From Hadesarchaea archaeon (GTDB lineage Archaea; Hadarchaeota; Hadarchaeia; Hadarchaeales; Hadarchaeaceae): a stretch of 6,622 nt of DNA. How positions within the stretch are numbered: the stretch's first letter is position 1; each line of letters opens with the position of its first letter. Both the position numbers and the translations under genes were made by a program. The stretch is taken from positions 1-6,622 of the forward strand of contig JAUWXD010000017.1 of assembly GCA_030616505.1 (NCBI GenBank). Reading direction: 5' to 3'. Positions 1-6,292 of this stretch are shown in pieces. Below the pieces are notes generated by a model, which was not told the DNA's origin, did not search any database, and saw only the letters and a program-made list of their open reading frames with translations.

Positions 1-437
1 CCCACAGTTCCGCCGATTTCGACCAAGCACACTTCGACCTTGCTGTCTCGGGCAACCTTGCGAATGCGGTCTTTGATAACATCGGTGATGTGGGGGATGA
101 TTTGGACAGTTTTGCCGAGGTAATCCCCTTTTCTCTCCTTTCTGATCACCTCACCATAGATTTGTCCGGTGGTGATGTTGTGCTCCTTTGTCAAGTTTAT
201 GTCTAAGAAACGCTCGTAGTGCCCCATGTCAAGGTCTATCTCGCCGCCGTCTTCGGTGACGAAGATTTCACCATGCTCAAATGGATTCATCGTGCCAGCG
301 TCGACATTTAGGTAAGGATCGATTTTGATAGCCGTTACTTTGAAACCTCGGGATTGCAAGAGCTTTCCGATGGAGGCGGTAGTTATCCCCTTCCCAAGAC
401 CACTCATCACCCCACCGGTTACAATGATGTACTTCAT
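1..437 (-). CDS. pyrG: CTP synthase, N-terminal part (cut by window edge)
   Basis: CTP synthase makes CTP from UTP, ATP and glutamine-derived ammonia in the cytoplasm. Only the first 145 codons of the N-terminal amidoligase domain are present; the rest of that domain and the C-terminal glutamine amidotransferase domain lie beyond the left edge. The translation begins [17 protein letters not shown], a P-loop-like nucleotide-binding motif (Lys16). It continues with [20 protein letters not shown] (residues 38-57), [12 protein letters not shown] (66-77) and EIGGTVG at the edge. Asp70 and Glu140 match the magnesium ligands known in the E. coli enzyme (D72, E140). The ATG at 437 shares an ATGA overlap with the pyrD stop, so translation is probably coupled. 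Only a weak GA-rich ribosome site precedes it. Identification is very secure because this family is highly conserved; completeness cannot be judged. Confidence 0.97.
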   Translation of the reverse strand, partial: MKYIIVTGGVMSGLGKGITTASIGKLLQSRGFKVTAIKIDPYLNVDAGTMNPFEHGEIFVTEDGGEIDLDMGHYERFLDINLTKEHNITTGQIYGEVIRKERKGDYLGKTVQIIPHITDVIKDRIRKVARDSKVEVCLVEIGGTV

Positions 438-1342
438 CCTCTCACACTTCCAACAATTTCGTCTAAGCTCTTAAAACCCTGAGCATTGAGGTAACGTTCT
501 ATCCCTTTTGTGATTTCCCGGAATACCCCTATTCCCTTCGTCGCTACAGCCGAGCCTATCTGCACCACTTTAGCCCCAGCCAGCAGGAACCCGACCGCAG
601 TCTGCCAATCCTCGACCCCGCCGCAACCGACGATGGGTATTAAAAGTTCGGAGTGGAGTTCATGGACGCATCTCAGGGCTATCGGGTGAATTGCAGGTCC
701 AGAGAGTCCACCGTAGACATTGGATAGCACAGGTTTTCTTGCGTTCACATCGATTGCCATCGCCCTGATAGTGTTGATCGCAACGATTGCCTCTGCACCA
801 GCATCTTGGGCAGCGAGGGTAGAGTCCTTCAAGCGGTCACTCAAGCCAAGCTTTACGTGCACGGGAATTTTCAGCGACCCCTTAACCTCTTTCACCAACT
901 TGTGCACGACATCAGGGTCAGCTCCCATCTCGAGCCCATGTTTTTTCACGTGAGGACATGAGAGGTTGAGCTCTACTGCATCTGCCCCGGCCTCTTCAGC
1001 TTTTACGCAAATCTCTTTGAACTCCTTGGCGTCGCTACCTGCGGCGCTCGCTATCACGGGAACCCCTCCTTCTTTTGCCAGCGGCAAGTCCTGTGACAAG
1101 AACTCCTCATAACCTTGGTTTGCGAGCCCGACGGCGTTTACCAAACCGTCTTTCACACCCACTATGACGGGCGTCGGATACCCCTCTCGTTTTTCTCTCG
1201 TTAGACTTTTCGTGACTACCGCACCAGCGCCACCTTCGATTGCCGCCTGCTTCAAGAGTGAACCATTACAAAGTATTCCAGATGCCAGAACAGTAGGATT
1301 CGATAGCTTGAGTTTGCCCAACCTAACCATAAGTTTTGACAT
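434..1342 (-). CDS. pyrD: Dihydroorotate dehydrogenase, class 1B catalytic subunit
   Basis: This 302-residue FMN-binding TIM-barrel subunit oxidises dihydroorotate to orotate, the fourth step of UMP synthesis. Visible landmarks: VVTKSLT with Lys45 (FMN contact in the family), NLSCPHVK at 126-133 with Cys129 as the catalytic base, HVKLGLSD around Lys164, [10 protein letters not shown] near Asn190, GGLSGPA (211-217) and the phosphate-loop segment IVGCGGVED (237-245). A catalytic cysteine rather than serine, with pyrK two genes upstream, points to the NAD-dependent class 1B (PyrD2K2) enzyme rather than a quinone-linked class 2 enzyme. The segment after Lys164 reads GLSD where I would expect something like SPNVTD, a mild deviation. 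The ATG at 1342 is supported by GGAGG eight to eleven bases upstream; an alternative ATG at 1330 has no such site. It overlaps the end of pyrC by 20 bases and overlaps pyrG by ATGA. Confidence 0.96.
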   Translation of the reverse strand: MSKLMVRLGKLKLSNPTVLASGILCNGSLLKQAAIEGGAGAVVTKSLTREKREGYPTPVIVGVKDGLVNAVGLANQGYEEFLSQDLPLAKEGGVPVIASAAGSDAKEFKEICVKAEEAGADAVELNLSCPHVKKHGLEMGADPDVVHKLVKEVKGSLKIPVHVKLGLSDRLKDSTLAAQDAGAEAIVAINTIRAMAIDVNARKPVLSNVYGGLSGPAIHPIALRCVHELHSELLIPIVGCGGVEDWQTAVGFLLAGAKVVQIGSAVATKGIGVFREITKGIERYLNAQGFKSLDEIVGSVRG

Positions 1343-2609
1343 TTTTACCCCATCCTCCTTGCGAGACTATCTCTCCATCTAGCATGACGGGTTGACCACG
1401 GACTATGGTGGCCACAGCTATACCTTCCACCTCTCTACCTTCAAATGGGCTGTGCTTAGCCTTGCTCATGAATGATTTTGGATCGATTTTCGACCGTCGA
1501 TGCATGTCAATGACAGTCAAGTTTCCAATCTTCCCCTCTCCTATCGCCCCGATCATGTCTAGCCCTAAGATTTTAGAAGGGTTCGTCGCGCACACCCTGA
1601 CGACATCCTCGAGCTCCAGCAAGCCCTTGTTTACCATTGTGAGCAGAAGGGGCAACGTCGTCTCCAGACCGGGGAAGCCCGGTTTTCCCGTTTTCATATC
1701 CCTCTTCTCTTCAACCAAGTGAGGTGCGTGGTCAGATGAAATGGCATCTATCGTCCCTTTCCTTAGCTCATCAAGTAAGACCCCTGCGTCAGCACGGCTT
1801 TTGATTAATGGGTGAACTTTGGCTATAGCACCTAAAGTTTGAGCATCCTCTTCGCTCAACAGGAGATAATATGGGCACGTGTCCGAGGTTATATTCATTC
1901 CAGATTGTTTTTTCCATCTTGATAATTCTTCAACACCGGCAGATGAAGAGAGATGGGTTACGTGTAGTGGAAAGTTTTGGCGTAGGGCACAGTTTGAAAT
2001 ATCCTTAATCGCTGAGGCTTCGGCTTCCGGTGATCCAGCATCACCCATCGGCGTCTCCACGAAGAACTTTGGATTCTCAGCATGTACCACGACAATCATT
2101 TTTTTGCGAGATGCGAATTCAAGCACTTTCTCGACGAGTTTCTTTTTATCCGTATAGAATTCGTGTTGCATGAAAATCTTGAAGCCTATCGCTAGCTCCT
2201 CGATTCCGTCAACTAGGCCATCTTCTTGGTCGGGCACGCCATAGTAAAATCCGTAGTCCACCAACGCCTTGCTTTTCGCGACACGTTCTCGTTCTTTCAG
2301 CACGGTCAGCTTGTTCAATCTCGGTTTTGTATTGGGCATGTCTACGACCGCTGTGAAACCACCCATCGCTGCAGCACCCGTGCCAGTGTAGAAATCCTCC
2401 TTGTGGCTTTGCTCGAAATCCCTCAAGTGAACATGCATGTCAATTAATCCGGGAAGCACCACGTGTCCTTTTTCACGGTACTCGAGAACTCGATCAGCCT
2501 GTTCCAGAATCTCTTTTGCTACTTTGGTTATTTGCCCGTCTTCTATCAGAATCGAACCTTCTACAAGCCCCTTATTCGTGAAAAGTTTTCCTTTCACGAT
2601 TAATCTCAT
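1323..2609 (-). CDS. pyrC: Dihydroorotase (class I, amidohydrolase superfamily)
   Basis: Dihydroorotase cyclises carbamoyl-aspartate to dihydroorotate, the third step of UMP synthesis. The 428-residue product has the usual class I length. Amidohydrolase metal-site motifs are in order: DMHVHLR (His59, His61; Arg63 for substrate), MPNT (Asn93 in VVDMPNTKP), GFKIFM with Lys144 as the likely carboxylated bridging lysine, VVHAEN (His176), HVTHLSS (His219) and SSDHAPH (Asp293, His297). All metal ligands appear intact, so an active hydrolase is expected. The segment before the last motif reads KVHPLIKS where many class I enzymes have a KxNPPLRS form (see findings). The reading frame stays open to a GTG at 2630, but the ATG at 2609 is preferred: it forms ATGA with the pyrK stop, has GAGGGTGA four bases upstream, and gives the normal N-terminus MRLIVKGK. 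Hydantoinase or allantoinase is the alternative by homology, but operon context settles it. Confidence 0.95.
   Translation of the reverse strand: MRLIVKGKLFTNKGLVEGSILIEDGQITKVAKEILEQADRVLEYREKGHVVLPGLIDMHVHLRDFEQSHKEDFYTGTGAAAMGGFTAVVDMPNTKPRLNKLTVLKERERVAKSKALVDYGFYYGVPDQEDGLVDGIEELAIGFKIFMQHEFYTDKKKLVEKVLEFASRKKMIVVVHAENPKFFVETPMGDAGSPEAEASAIKDISNCALRQNFPLHVTHLSSSAGVEELSRWKKQSGMNITSDTCPYYLLLSEEDAQTLGAIAKVHPLIKSRADAGVLLDELRKGTIDAISSDHAPHLVEEKRDMKTGKPGFPGLETTLPLLLTMVNKGLLELEDVVRVCATNPSKILGLDMIGAIGEGKIGNLTVIDMHRRSKIDPKSFMSKAKHSPFEGREVEGIAVATIVRGQPVMLDGEIVSQGGWGKNVKTYG
1351..1358 (-). promoter_or_regulatory. Ribosome binding site of pyrD
   Basis: GGAGGATG lies eight bases before the ATG at 1342, inside the 3' end of pyrC. 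The following stretch GGGGTAAA sits between it and the start. It supports 1342 over the second ATG at 1330. Confidence 0.7.
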
Positions 2610-3469
2610 ATCTTCACCCTCGAACCACACGCATTCCGTGCCTGTTTTCCAAATTTGGTCTTGAGTAGGAGGTTACCATCGAACACCGGACCGTCGACAC
2701 AAACGCGCAACCCTGTAGGGTCGAGCACACAAGAGCCACAGATGCCGAAGCCACATTTCATATAGCGCTCAAGCGACGCCTGCACGTTGATTCCCCGACT
2801 CGTGCCGTCCTTCACGACTCTGTACATCATTTGTTCGGGCCCGCACGTGAGTATTGATCCGAATTGTGTCTTTTCGAGCAGTTCTTTCATGAGGTCTGTT
2901 GCTACTCCTTGGTGACCCGCTGAGCCGTCCTCGGTAGCGACGTGGACTTCCGCCCACATCCCCCGCGCTTCCTCAAGGAATAGGATTTCTGATTTAGTTT
3001 TAGCTCCTGCGAGGTAGATACACCTCCTGCTGTTTCTTGAGATGGTCTTTGCAGCGTAGATTAGCGGCGCAGCACCACTGCCACCGCACACTAGCAGGTA
3101 AGAACCAGCGTCGAGCGAGAAACCGCTACCGAAAGGACCCCGCACGAAGAGCATGTTGCCTTTTTTGAGCTTGTGGAACTCGGCAGTGGTCGGACCCTCA
3201 TTGGCGACCGAAATTCGAATAAAGTCCGGTCCAGCATCGGAGATACTCATAGGCACCTCCTCGTGTCCTGGGAGCCACACCATAACGAACTGTCCGGGGT
3301 GGGGAAGCCTCTTGTTTTCGTGCTTGAGATAGAAAGATTTCACATTCGGGCTCTCGGCCACGACTTTTTCGATTTCTGTAAGCCTGAACCTGAAGTCTTC
3401 GTAGGAAAAAATCTCTTTTCCACCCTCACCAGATTTTCGAAGATGAGATTTTTTCCGCAAGTTCACCAC
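2606..3469 (-). CDS. pyrK: Dihydroorotate dehydrogenase electron-transfer subunit (FAD/[2Fe-2S])
   Basis: PyrK passes electrons from the FMN of PyrD through a [2Fe-2S] cluster and FAD to NAD+. The 287-residue product has the ferredoxin-reductase layout: a beta-barrel FAD domain (about 27-120, with HPGQFVMVWLP and VPMSIS), a Rossmann NAD domain (LLVCGGSGAAPLIYAA at 125-140; LTCGPEQMM at 207-215), and a C-terminal cluster domain with Cys239, Cys244, Cys247 and Cys257 (C-x4-C-x2-C-x9-C). All four cluster cysteines are present. The GTG at 3469 directly abuts the pyrI TGA, and a second GTG follows at once. No clear ribosome site precedes either, so the start is less certain than for neighbours. 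The first 25 or so residues are a basic, low-complexity extension before the usual family start at FRFRLTEIE. General ferredoxin-NADP reductase-like subunits are related, but position between pyrI and pyrC, with pyrD nearby, supports PyrK. Confidence 0.92.
   Translation of the reverse strand: MVNLRKKSHLRKSGEGGKEIFSYEDFRFRLTEIEKVVAESPNVKSFYLKHENKRLPHPGQFVMVWLPGHEEVPMSISDAGPDFIRISVANEGPTTAEFHKLKKGNMLFVRGPFGSGFSLDAGSYLLVCGGSGAAPLIYAAKTISRNSRRCIYLAGAKTKSEILFLEEARGMWAEVHVATEDGSAGHQGVATDLMKELLEKTQFGSILTCGPEQMMYRVVKDGTSRGINVQASLERYMKCGFGICGSCVLDPTGLRVCVDGPVFDGNLLLKTKFGKQARNACGSRVKI
2614..2621 (-). promoter_or_regulatory. Ribosome binding site deciding the pyrC ATG start
   Basis: GAGGGTGA lies four bases before the ATG at 2609, inside the end of pyrK. 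It favours this start over the in-frame GTG at 2630. Confidence 0.75.
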
Positions 3470-3955
3470 TCAACTTGCGAGCGTGTATTGGGCCACCACC
3501 TCATCATGTGAGATGTATGTGCCGCAGTACTTGCACACGAGCAGAGTCGGTGTTCGGGATGCCACCTTGAATGAAGGGATTACCGGTTCGCGAGGCTTGT
3601 TTGAGACACAGTTTGGGTTGGTACACTTCAGAAGCCCTCTTATTTCATCCGGCAGCTTCACCTTCATCTTCTTCGTCACACGGTAGTTCTTGATGGCGTT
3701 GATTGTGGCTTTTGGAGCGATGATAGCTATCCTGTCGACCTCACCAGGTGCAAGTTTACGTCCCTCGATTTTCACAATGTCCTTTTTTCCAAGTCTTTTG
3801 CTCTCGGCATTTATCATGACGGCTATCGTATGATTTTCTTCGTCGCTTATCCCTAGGATCTTCAGGACACTAAGCGCATGCCCTCCCGGGATGTGGTCTA
3901 TCACTGTCCCCTCCCGTATTTTCCGGACTATCAACTCCTCAGAACCCTTCATCAT
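3470..3955 (-). CDS. pyrI: Aspartate carbamoyltransferase regulatory subunit
   Basis: PyrI binds nucleotide effectors (classically ATP and CTP) and, through a zinc domain, holds PyrB trimers together in the ATCase holoenzyme. The 161 residues match the family length. In the N-terminal nucleotide domain GTVIDHIP (Asp20, His21), KKDIVKIE (Lys58, Lys62), Asn86 and Lys96 align with E. coli D19, H20, K56, K60, N84 and K94, so CTP/ATP control is plausible. The C-terminal zinc domain has Cys111, Cys116, Cys141 and Cys144 (C-x4-C and C-x2-C), all intact. The ATG at 3955 makes an ATGA overlap with the pyrB stop and has GGGAGGGG four bases upstream; a second in-frame ATG follows directly. The two subunits are therefore made from adjacent coupled cistrons, as expected for a stoichiometric complex. 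Confidence 0.97.
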   Translation of the reverse strand: MMKGSEELIVRKIREGTVIDHIPGGHALSVLKILGISDEENHTIAVMINAESKRLGKKDIVKIEGRKLAPGEVDRIAIIAPKATINAIKNYRVTKKMKVKLPDEIRGLLKCTNPNCVSNKPREPVIPSFKVASRTPTLLVCKYCGTYISHDEVVAQYTLAS

Positions 3956-4875
3956 CTCGCCCCTCCCAGTAGGAGCGCGAGGAGTGCCATACGCACAGGG
4001 CCTCCGTACGCCGCCTGCTCGAAATATTTGGCGAACTTGGTCTCATCCACTTGCAAGTCGATTTCATCTATCTTTGGAAGTGGGTGAAGAACAATCAGCG
4101 TTTTCTTGGCCTTGTTTAGGAGCTCAAGGTCGATGCGATAGCCACCCTTTACTTTCTCGTATTCGGCAGGGTCAGGGAACCTCTCTTTCTGAATCCGCGT
4201 CACGTACAGGACATCGAGTTCGTGAATGATGTCTTCCAGATTTTCTCCCTCAAAGAATTTCAATTTGGAACCTCGGAGAAAGTCAACTATCTCCTTTCTC
4301 GGTTTGAGGGAAGTTGGCGAGATGAGGGCAATCCTCCTCGGCCTGAATTTTGTCAGAGCGTAGAGAAGCGATGAGGCGGCTCTTCCGTACCTCAGGTCAC
4401 CGGTGAGTGCGATGTCCAATCCGTCTATCTTCCCAAGTTCTCTCCATATTGTGTACAGGTCGATCATCGCTTGAGTTGGGTGGTGTTTGCTTCCATCGCC
4501 GCCGTTTATCACAGGTACCTTGGCCACCTCCGCTGCGAGTTTGGCCGCGCCCTCGATTCGATGACGCATTACTATGGCGTCAGCGTATGAATCGAGCATC
4601 CTGATAGTGTCAGCCAGGTTCTCACCTTTAGCTAGGGAAGTCCCCTCTGTCTCCGAGAAACCTATTACCGAACCGCCGAGCTTATGCATCGCTGCCTCGA
4701 AGCTGAGCCTAGTGCGGGTGCTGGGCTCGAAGAATGCTGTCGCGAGCAACTTGCCTTTGAGAATAGACTGTTCCCGTTTTCCGCTGTTCTCCATCTTGAG
4801 GGCGACATTGAAGATCTTCTCGAGTTCCTCTCGGGTGAAGTCCAATATCGAAATCACGTCACGTCCCTTGAACAC
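3952..4875 (-). CDS. pyrB: Aspartate carbamoyltransferase catalytic subunit
   Basis: PyrB condenses carbamoyl phosphate with aspartate to carbamoyl-aspartate, the committed step of pyrimidine synthesis. Counting from the chosen start (307 residues, normal length): the carbamoyl-phosphate motif STRTR at 52-56, the mobile 80s loop with Ser80 and Lys83 ([11 protein letters not shown]), RHRIEGA (104-110), HPTQ at 132-135, GDLRYGR (159-165), Arg227 in VTRIQKERF, and LHPLPK (263-268). Both substrate sites therefore look complete. The frame is open farther upstream to a TTG at 4899, but GTG at 4875 has AGGAGGG six bases upstream and yields the family-like N-terminus [13 protein letters not shown]. 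The gene overlaps the end of pyrE by 17 bases and pyrI by ATGA. Ornithine carbamoyltransferase is excluded by the PyrB-type 80s-loop lysine and the adjacent pyrI. Confidence 0.96.
   Translation of the reverse strand: MFKGRDVISILDFTREELEKIFNVALKMENSGKREQSILKGKLLATAFFEPSTRTRLSFEAAMHKLGGSVIGFSETEGTSLAKGENLADTIRMLDSYADAIVMRHRIEGAAKLAAEVAKVPVINGGDGSKHHPTQAMIDLYTIWRELGKIDGLDIALTGDLRYGRAASSLLYALTKFRPRRIALISPTSLKPRKEIVDFLRGSKLKFFEGENLEDIIHELDVLYVTRIQKERFPDPAEYEKVKGGYRIDLELLNKAKKTLIVLHPLPKIDEIDLQVDETKFAKYFEQAAYGGPVRMALLALLLGGAR
3960..3967 (-). promoter_or_regulatory. Ribosome binding site of pyrI
   Basis: GGGAGGGG lies four bases before the ATG at 3955, embedded in the Leu-Gly-Gly C-terminus of pyrB. 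Together with the ATGA overlap it suggests coupled reinitiation on pyrI. Confidence 0.7.
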
Positions 4876-5482
4876 GTTTATCCCTCCTGATGTACTCAAT
4901 CACCCTATCATAATCATCCTTCCGCACCATTCCTTTTAAGTGGAGTTCTTCGATGAGCTTGGATGCTGTCATAAGCGATACCAGCTCGACTCCAGCCGCC
5001 GCAAGGTTCTCTTTTCCTCCTTGCTCTCGGTCGACCAGCACTACCGCGTGGCTGACTTTTGCTCCGAGCCCACGCAGAGCATCAATCGCCTTCTTCAAAT
5101 TTATTCCAGAGGTAATGACATCGTCCACGACCAGCACTGAATCGCCGTCGTTCACCACTCCTTCGACCAAACTCTGTGTTCCATGGGTCTTCTCGCTCTT
5201 TCTCACGTAGAGGAACGGCTTCTTCAGTTTGTGTGCGACTAGGGTGGCGATAGGAACACCAGCTGTTGCCACCCCTGCGACGCGATTGAACTCGAGTTTG
5301 AGCTCCTTAATTTTGCCCACGTACGCATCAGTCACGAGCTCCAGCAACTCCGGGTGTGATGGCACTGTCCTAAGGTTGACATAGTACGGACTCGTGGCGC
5401 CCGAGGAGAGTTTGAATTCACCTACGAGGATACAGTTGTTCTTAGCTAGGGCGAGCGCGATTTTCGACGTATCGGCTTTCAT
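4859..5482 (-). CDS. pyrE: Orotate phosphoribosyltransferase
   Basis: PyrE joins orotate to PRPP to give OMP, the fifth step of UMP synthesis. The 207-residue product carries [16 protein letters not shown] (23-38), the [10 protein letters not shown] loop (92-101) that supplies the catalytic lysines in this family, and the PRPP-binding signature [11 protein letters not shown] (116-126). LVDREQGG (149-156) is typical of the C-terminal half. The ATG at 5482 forms ATGA with the pyrF stop and is preceded by GGAGGCGAT at six bases spacing. The same frame stays open upstream to 5785, but that 101-residue stretch lies entirely inside pyrF in another frame, is rich in Arg, Pro and Cys, and is not part of the family, so it is rejected. 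PyrE and PyrF act consecutively, and in some organisms are fused; here they are separate coupled cistrons. Confidence 0.96.
   Translation of the reverse strand: MKADTSKIALALAKNNCILVGEFKLSSGATSPYYVNLRTVPSHPELLELVTDAYVGKIKELKLEFNRVAGVATAGVPIATLVAHKLKKPFLYVRKSEKTHGTQSLVEGVVNDGDSVLVVDDVITSGINLKKAIDALRGLGAKVSHAVVLVDREQGGKENLAAAGVELVSLMTASKLIEELHLKGMVRKDDYDRVIEYIRRDKRVQGT
4882..4888 (-). promoter_or_regulatory. Ribosome binding site deciding the pyrB GTG start
   Basis: AGGAGGG lies six bases before the GTG at 4875, within the last codons of pyrE. If translation began at the upstream TTG (4899) this site would be wasted inside the coding sequence, so it supports the shorter protein. Confidence 0.8.
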
Positions 5483-6231
5483 TTTCTCATCGCCTCCAGT
5501 ATCTCCTTGGCTTTCTCCTTTGGTGATGGCGCCTGCGCAATACTCCTGCCAATGATTTCGAAGTCGGCACCCGCTTTGAGAGCCGAGCCGAAAGGTGCGC
5601 CCTGAGTTCCAACGCCGGGGGAGAACACTAGCTTGGAAGGTTGGGTTTTCTTCGCACGGGCGATGAGTTCCAGGTAAGTTGCAGGCAAGACGAGCCCATC
5701 CACTCCCGCAGATGCAGCTACCCTGAGCAGCTCGTCTAGGTGTCGGTTCAGGTGTTCGGTCGCGCCGGGGTGGCTCATCGCGCATAACCCGAGCACTCCC
5801 TTTTTCTTCTCGTTCGCGAGCTCCACAACCTGGTCGATTGCTCCCTTGCTCCCGACTGCTGCGTGGATGATAAGGGCGTCGAATCCGACTTCGAATATCT
5901 GGTCTGCCACCAAGCGGTTGATGTGACCTATATCAGCCATCTTCGAGTCACAGATGAAGAAATAACTTTTCTTGGAGGATGACACGATTTCCTCCACTTG
6001 GTCCAGCCCCAGACCCAACATGAGAGGGAGTCCCATCTTGACGCCCGCCACTAGACCATCCAGCTCCGCTAAGAGATTTTGGAGCTTGGTGCGGACGTCG
6101 AGCCTTTCCTTGGACCTCTCTTCGCCCCGCTTGATAATATAAGGATTGAAAACGGGATCAACTGCAAGAACAATCCGCGAGTTCCTCCTCTTCGCCGCTT
6201 CCGACGCTTGTTTAATGAAGGTCTCGCTCAA
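5479..6231 (-). CDS. pyrF: Orotidine 5'-phosphate decarboxylase
   Basis: PyrF decarboxylates OMP to UMP, the last step of the pathway. The 250-residue TIM barrel shows LAVD (Asp25), GVKMG (Lys65), the charged catalytic network D-x-K-x-x-D in ICDSKMADIGHIN (Asp95, Lys97, Asp100), MSHPGATEH (152-160), the phosphate loop SPGVGTQGA (204-212) and IIGRS with Arg229. The MSHPGA and SPGVG-QG segments resemble archaeal enzymes such as that of Methanothermobacter. It is somewhat longer than the compact 210-230 residue forms, mainly in the region after Asp25 (about 28-48). The start is inferred: no ATG, GTG or other TTG lies between the upstream stop (6309) and the TTG at 6231, and the next conserved residues begin near residue 18. 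There is no convincing ribosome site; a TATA-like box about 26 bases before the expected transcript start suggests a nearly leaderless mRNA. It is the lead gene of the operon. Confidence 0.93.
   Translation of the reverse strand: MSETFIKQASEAAKRRNSRIVLAVDPVFNPYIIKRGEERSKERLDVRTKLQNLLAELDGLVAGVKMGLPLMLGLGLDQVEEIVSSSKKSYFFICDSKMADIGHINRLVADQIFEVGFDALIIHAAVGSKGAIDQVVELANEKKKGVLGLCAMSHPGATEHLNRHLDELLRVAASAGVDGLVLPATYLELIARAKKTQPSKLVFSPGVGTQGAPFGSALKAGADFEIIGRSIAQAPSPKEKAKEILEAMRK
5489..5497 (-). promoter_or_regulatory. Ribosome binding site of pyrE
   Basis: GGAGGCGAT, a near-complete match to the archaeal anti-16S complement GGAGGTGAT, lies six bases before the ATG at 5482, inside the end of pyrF. 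It decides the pyrE start against the longer open frame. Confidence 0.8.
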
Positions 6232-6257
6232 AAGCCCTGCCTTAGTTGGATAGAGGC

Positions 6258-6272
6258 TTATAAAAGGCTTGC
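6258..6272 (-). promoter_or_regulatory. Putative archaeal promoter (BRE/TATA) of the pyr operon
   Basis: On the coding strand the hel308-pyrF gap contains GCAAGCCTTTTATAA, with the TATA-like core TTTTATAA at 6265-6258 and a short purine-bearing stretch upstream that could serve as BRE. With the usual 25-27 base spacing, transcription would start near 6236, about five bases before the pyrF TTG. It is the only gap between genes in the window. A second AT-rich stretch, ATATAAAT at 6298-6291 over the hel308 stop, is an alternative and would give a leader of roughly 35-40 bases. Predicted from sequence only. Confidence 0.55.
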
Positions 6273-6292
6273 GATTGGGGTTTAGCTTGCAT

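Noticed and set aside
1405..1722. A 105-codon open frame on the plus strand opposite pyrC
   Set aside because: It is antisense to a well-conserved dihydroorotase, its translation shows only mirrored codon bias (Ser/Pro rich), and it has no family motif or ribosome site.
2769..2957. A 62-codon Arg/Ser-rich open frame on the minus strand within pyrK
   Set aside because: It is an out-of-frame reading of the NAD-domain region of pyrK, with no start context and no known motif.
4574..4939. A 121-codon open frame on the plus strand opposite pyrB and the end of pyrE
   Set aside because: It is antisense to conserved active-site coding sequence, with no recognisable domain; a composition shadow. The same holds for the other plus-strand frames in the window.
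6242..6292. A 16-codon open frame (ATG at 6292, TAA at 6244-6242) between hel308 and pyrF, a possible leader peptide
   Set aside because: No ribosome site, no pyrimidine-run or attenuator structure, and it covers the TATA-like box, so it would lie upstream of the predicted transcript start. Length is within chance.
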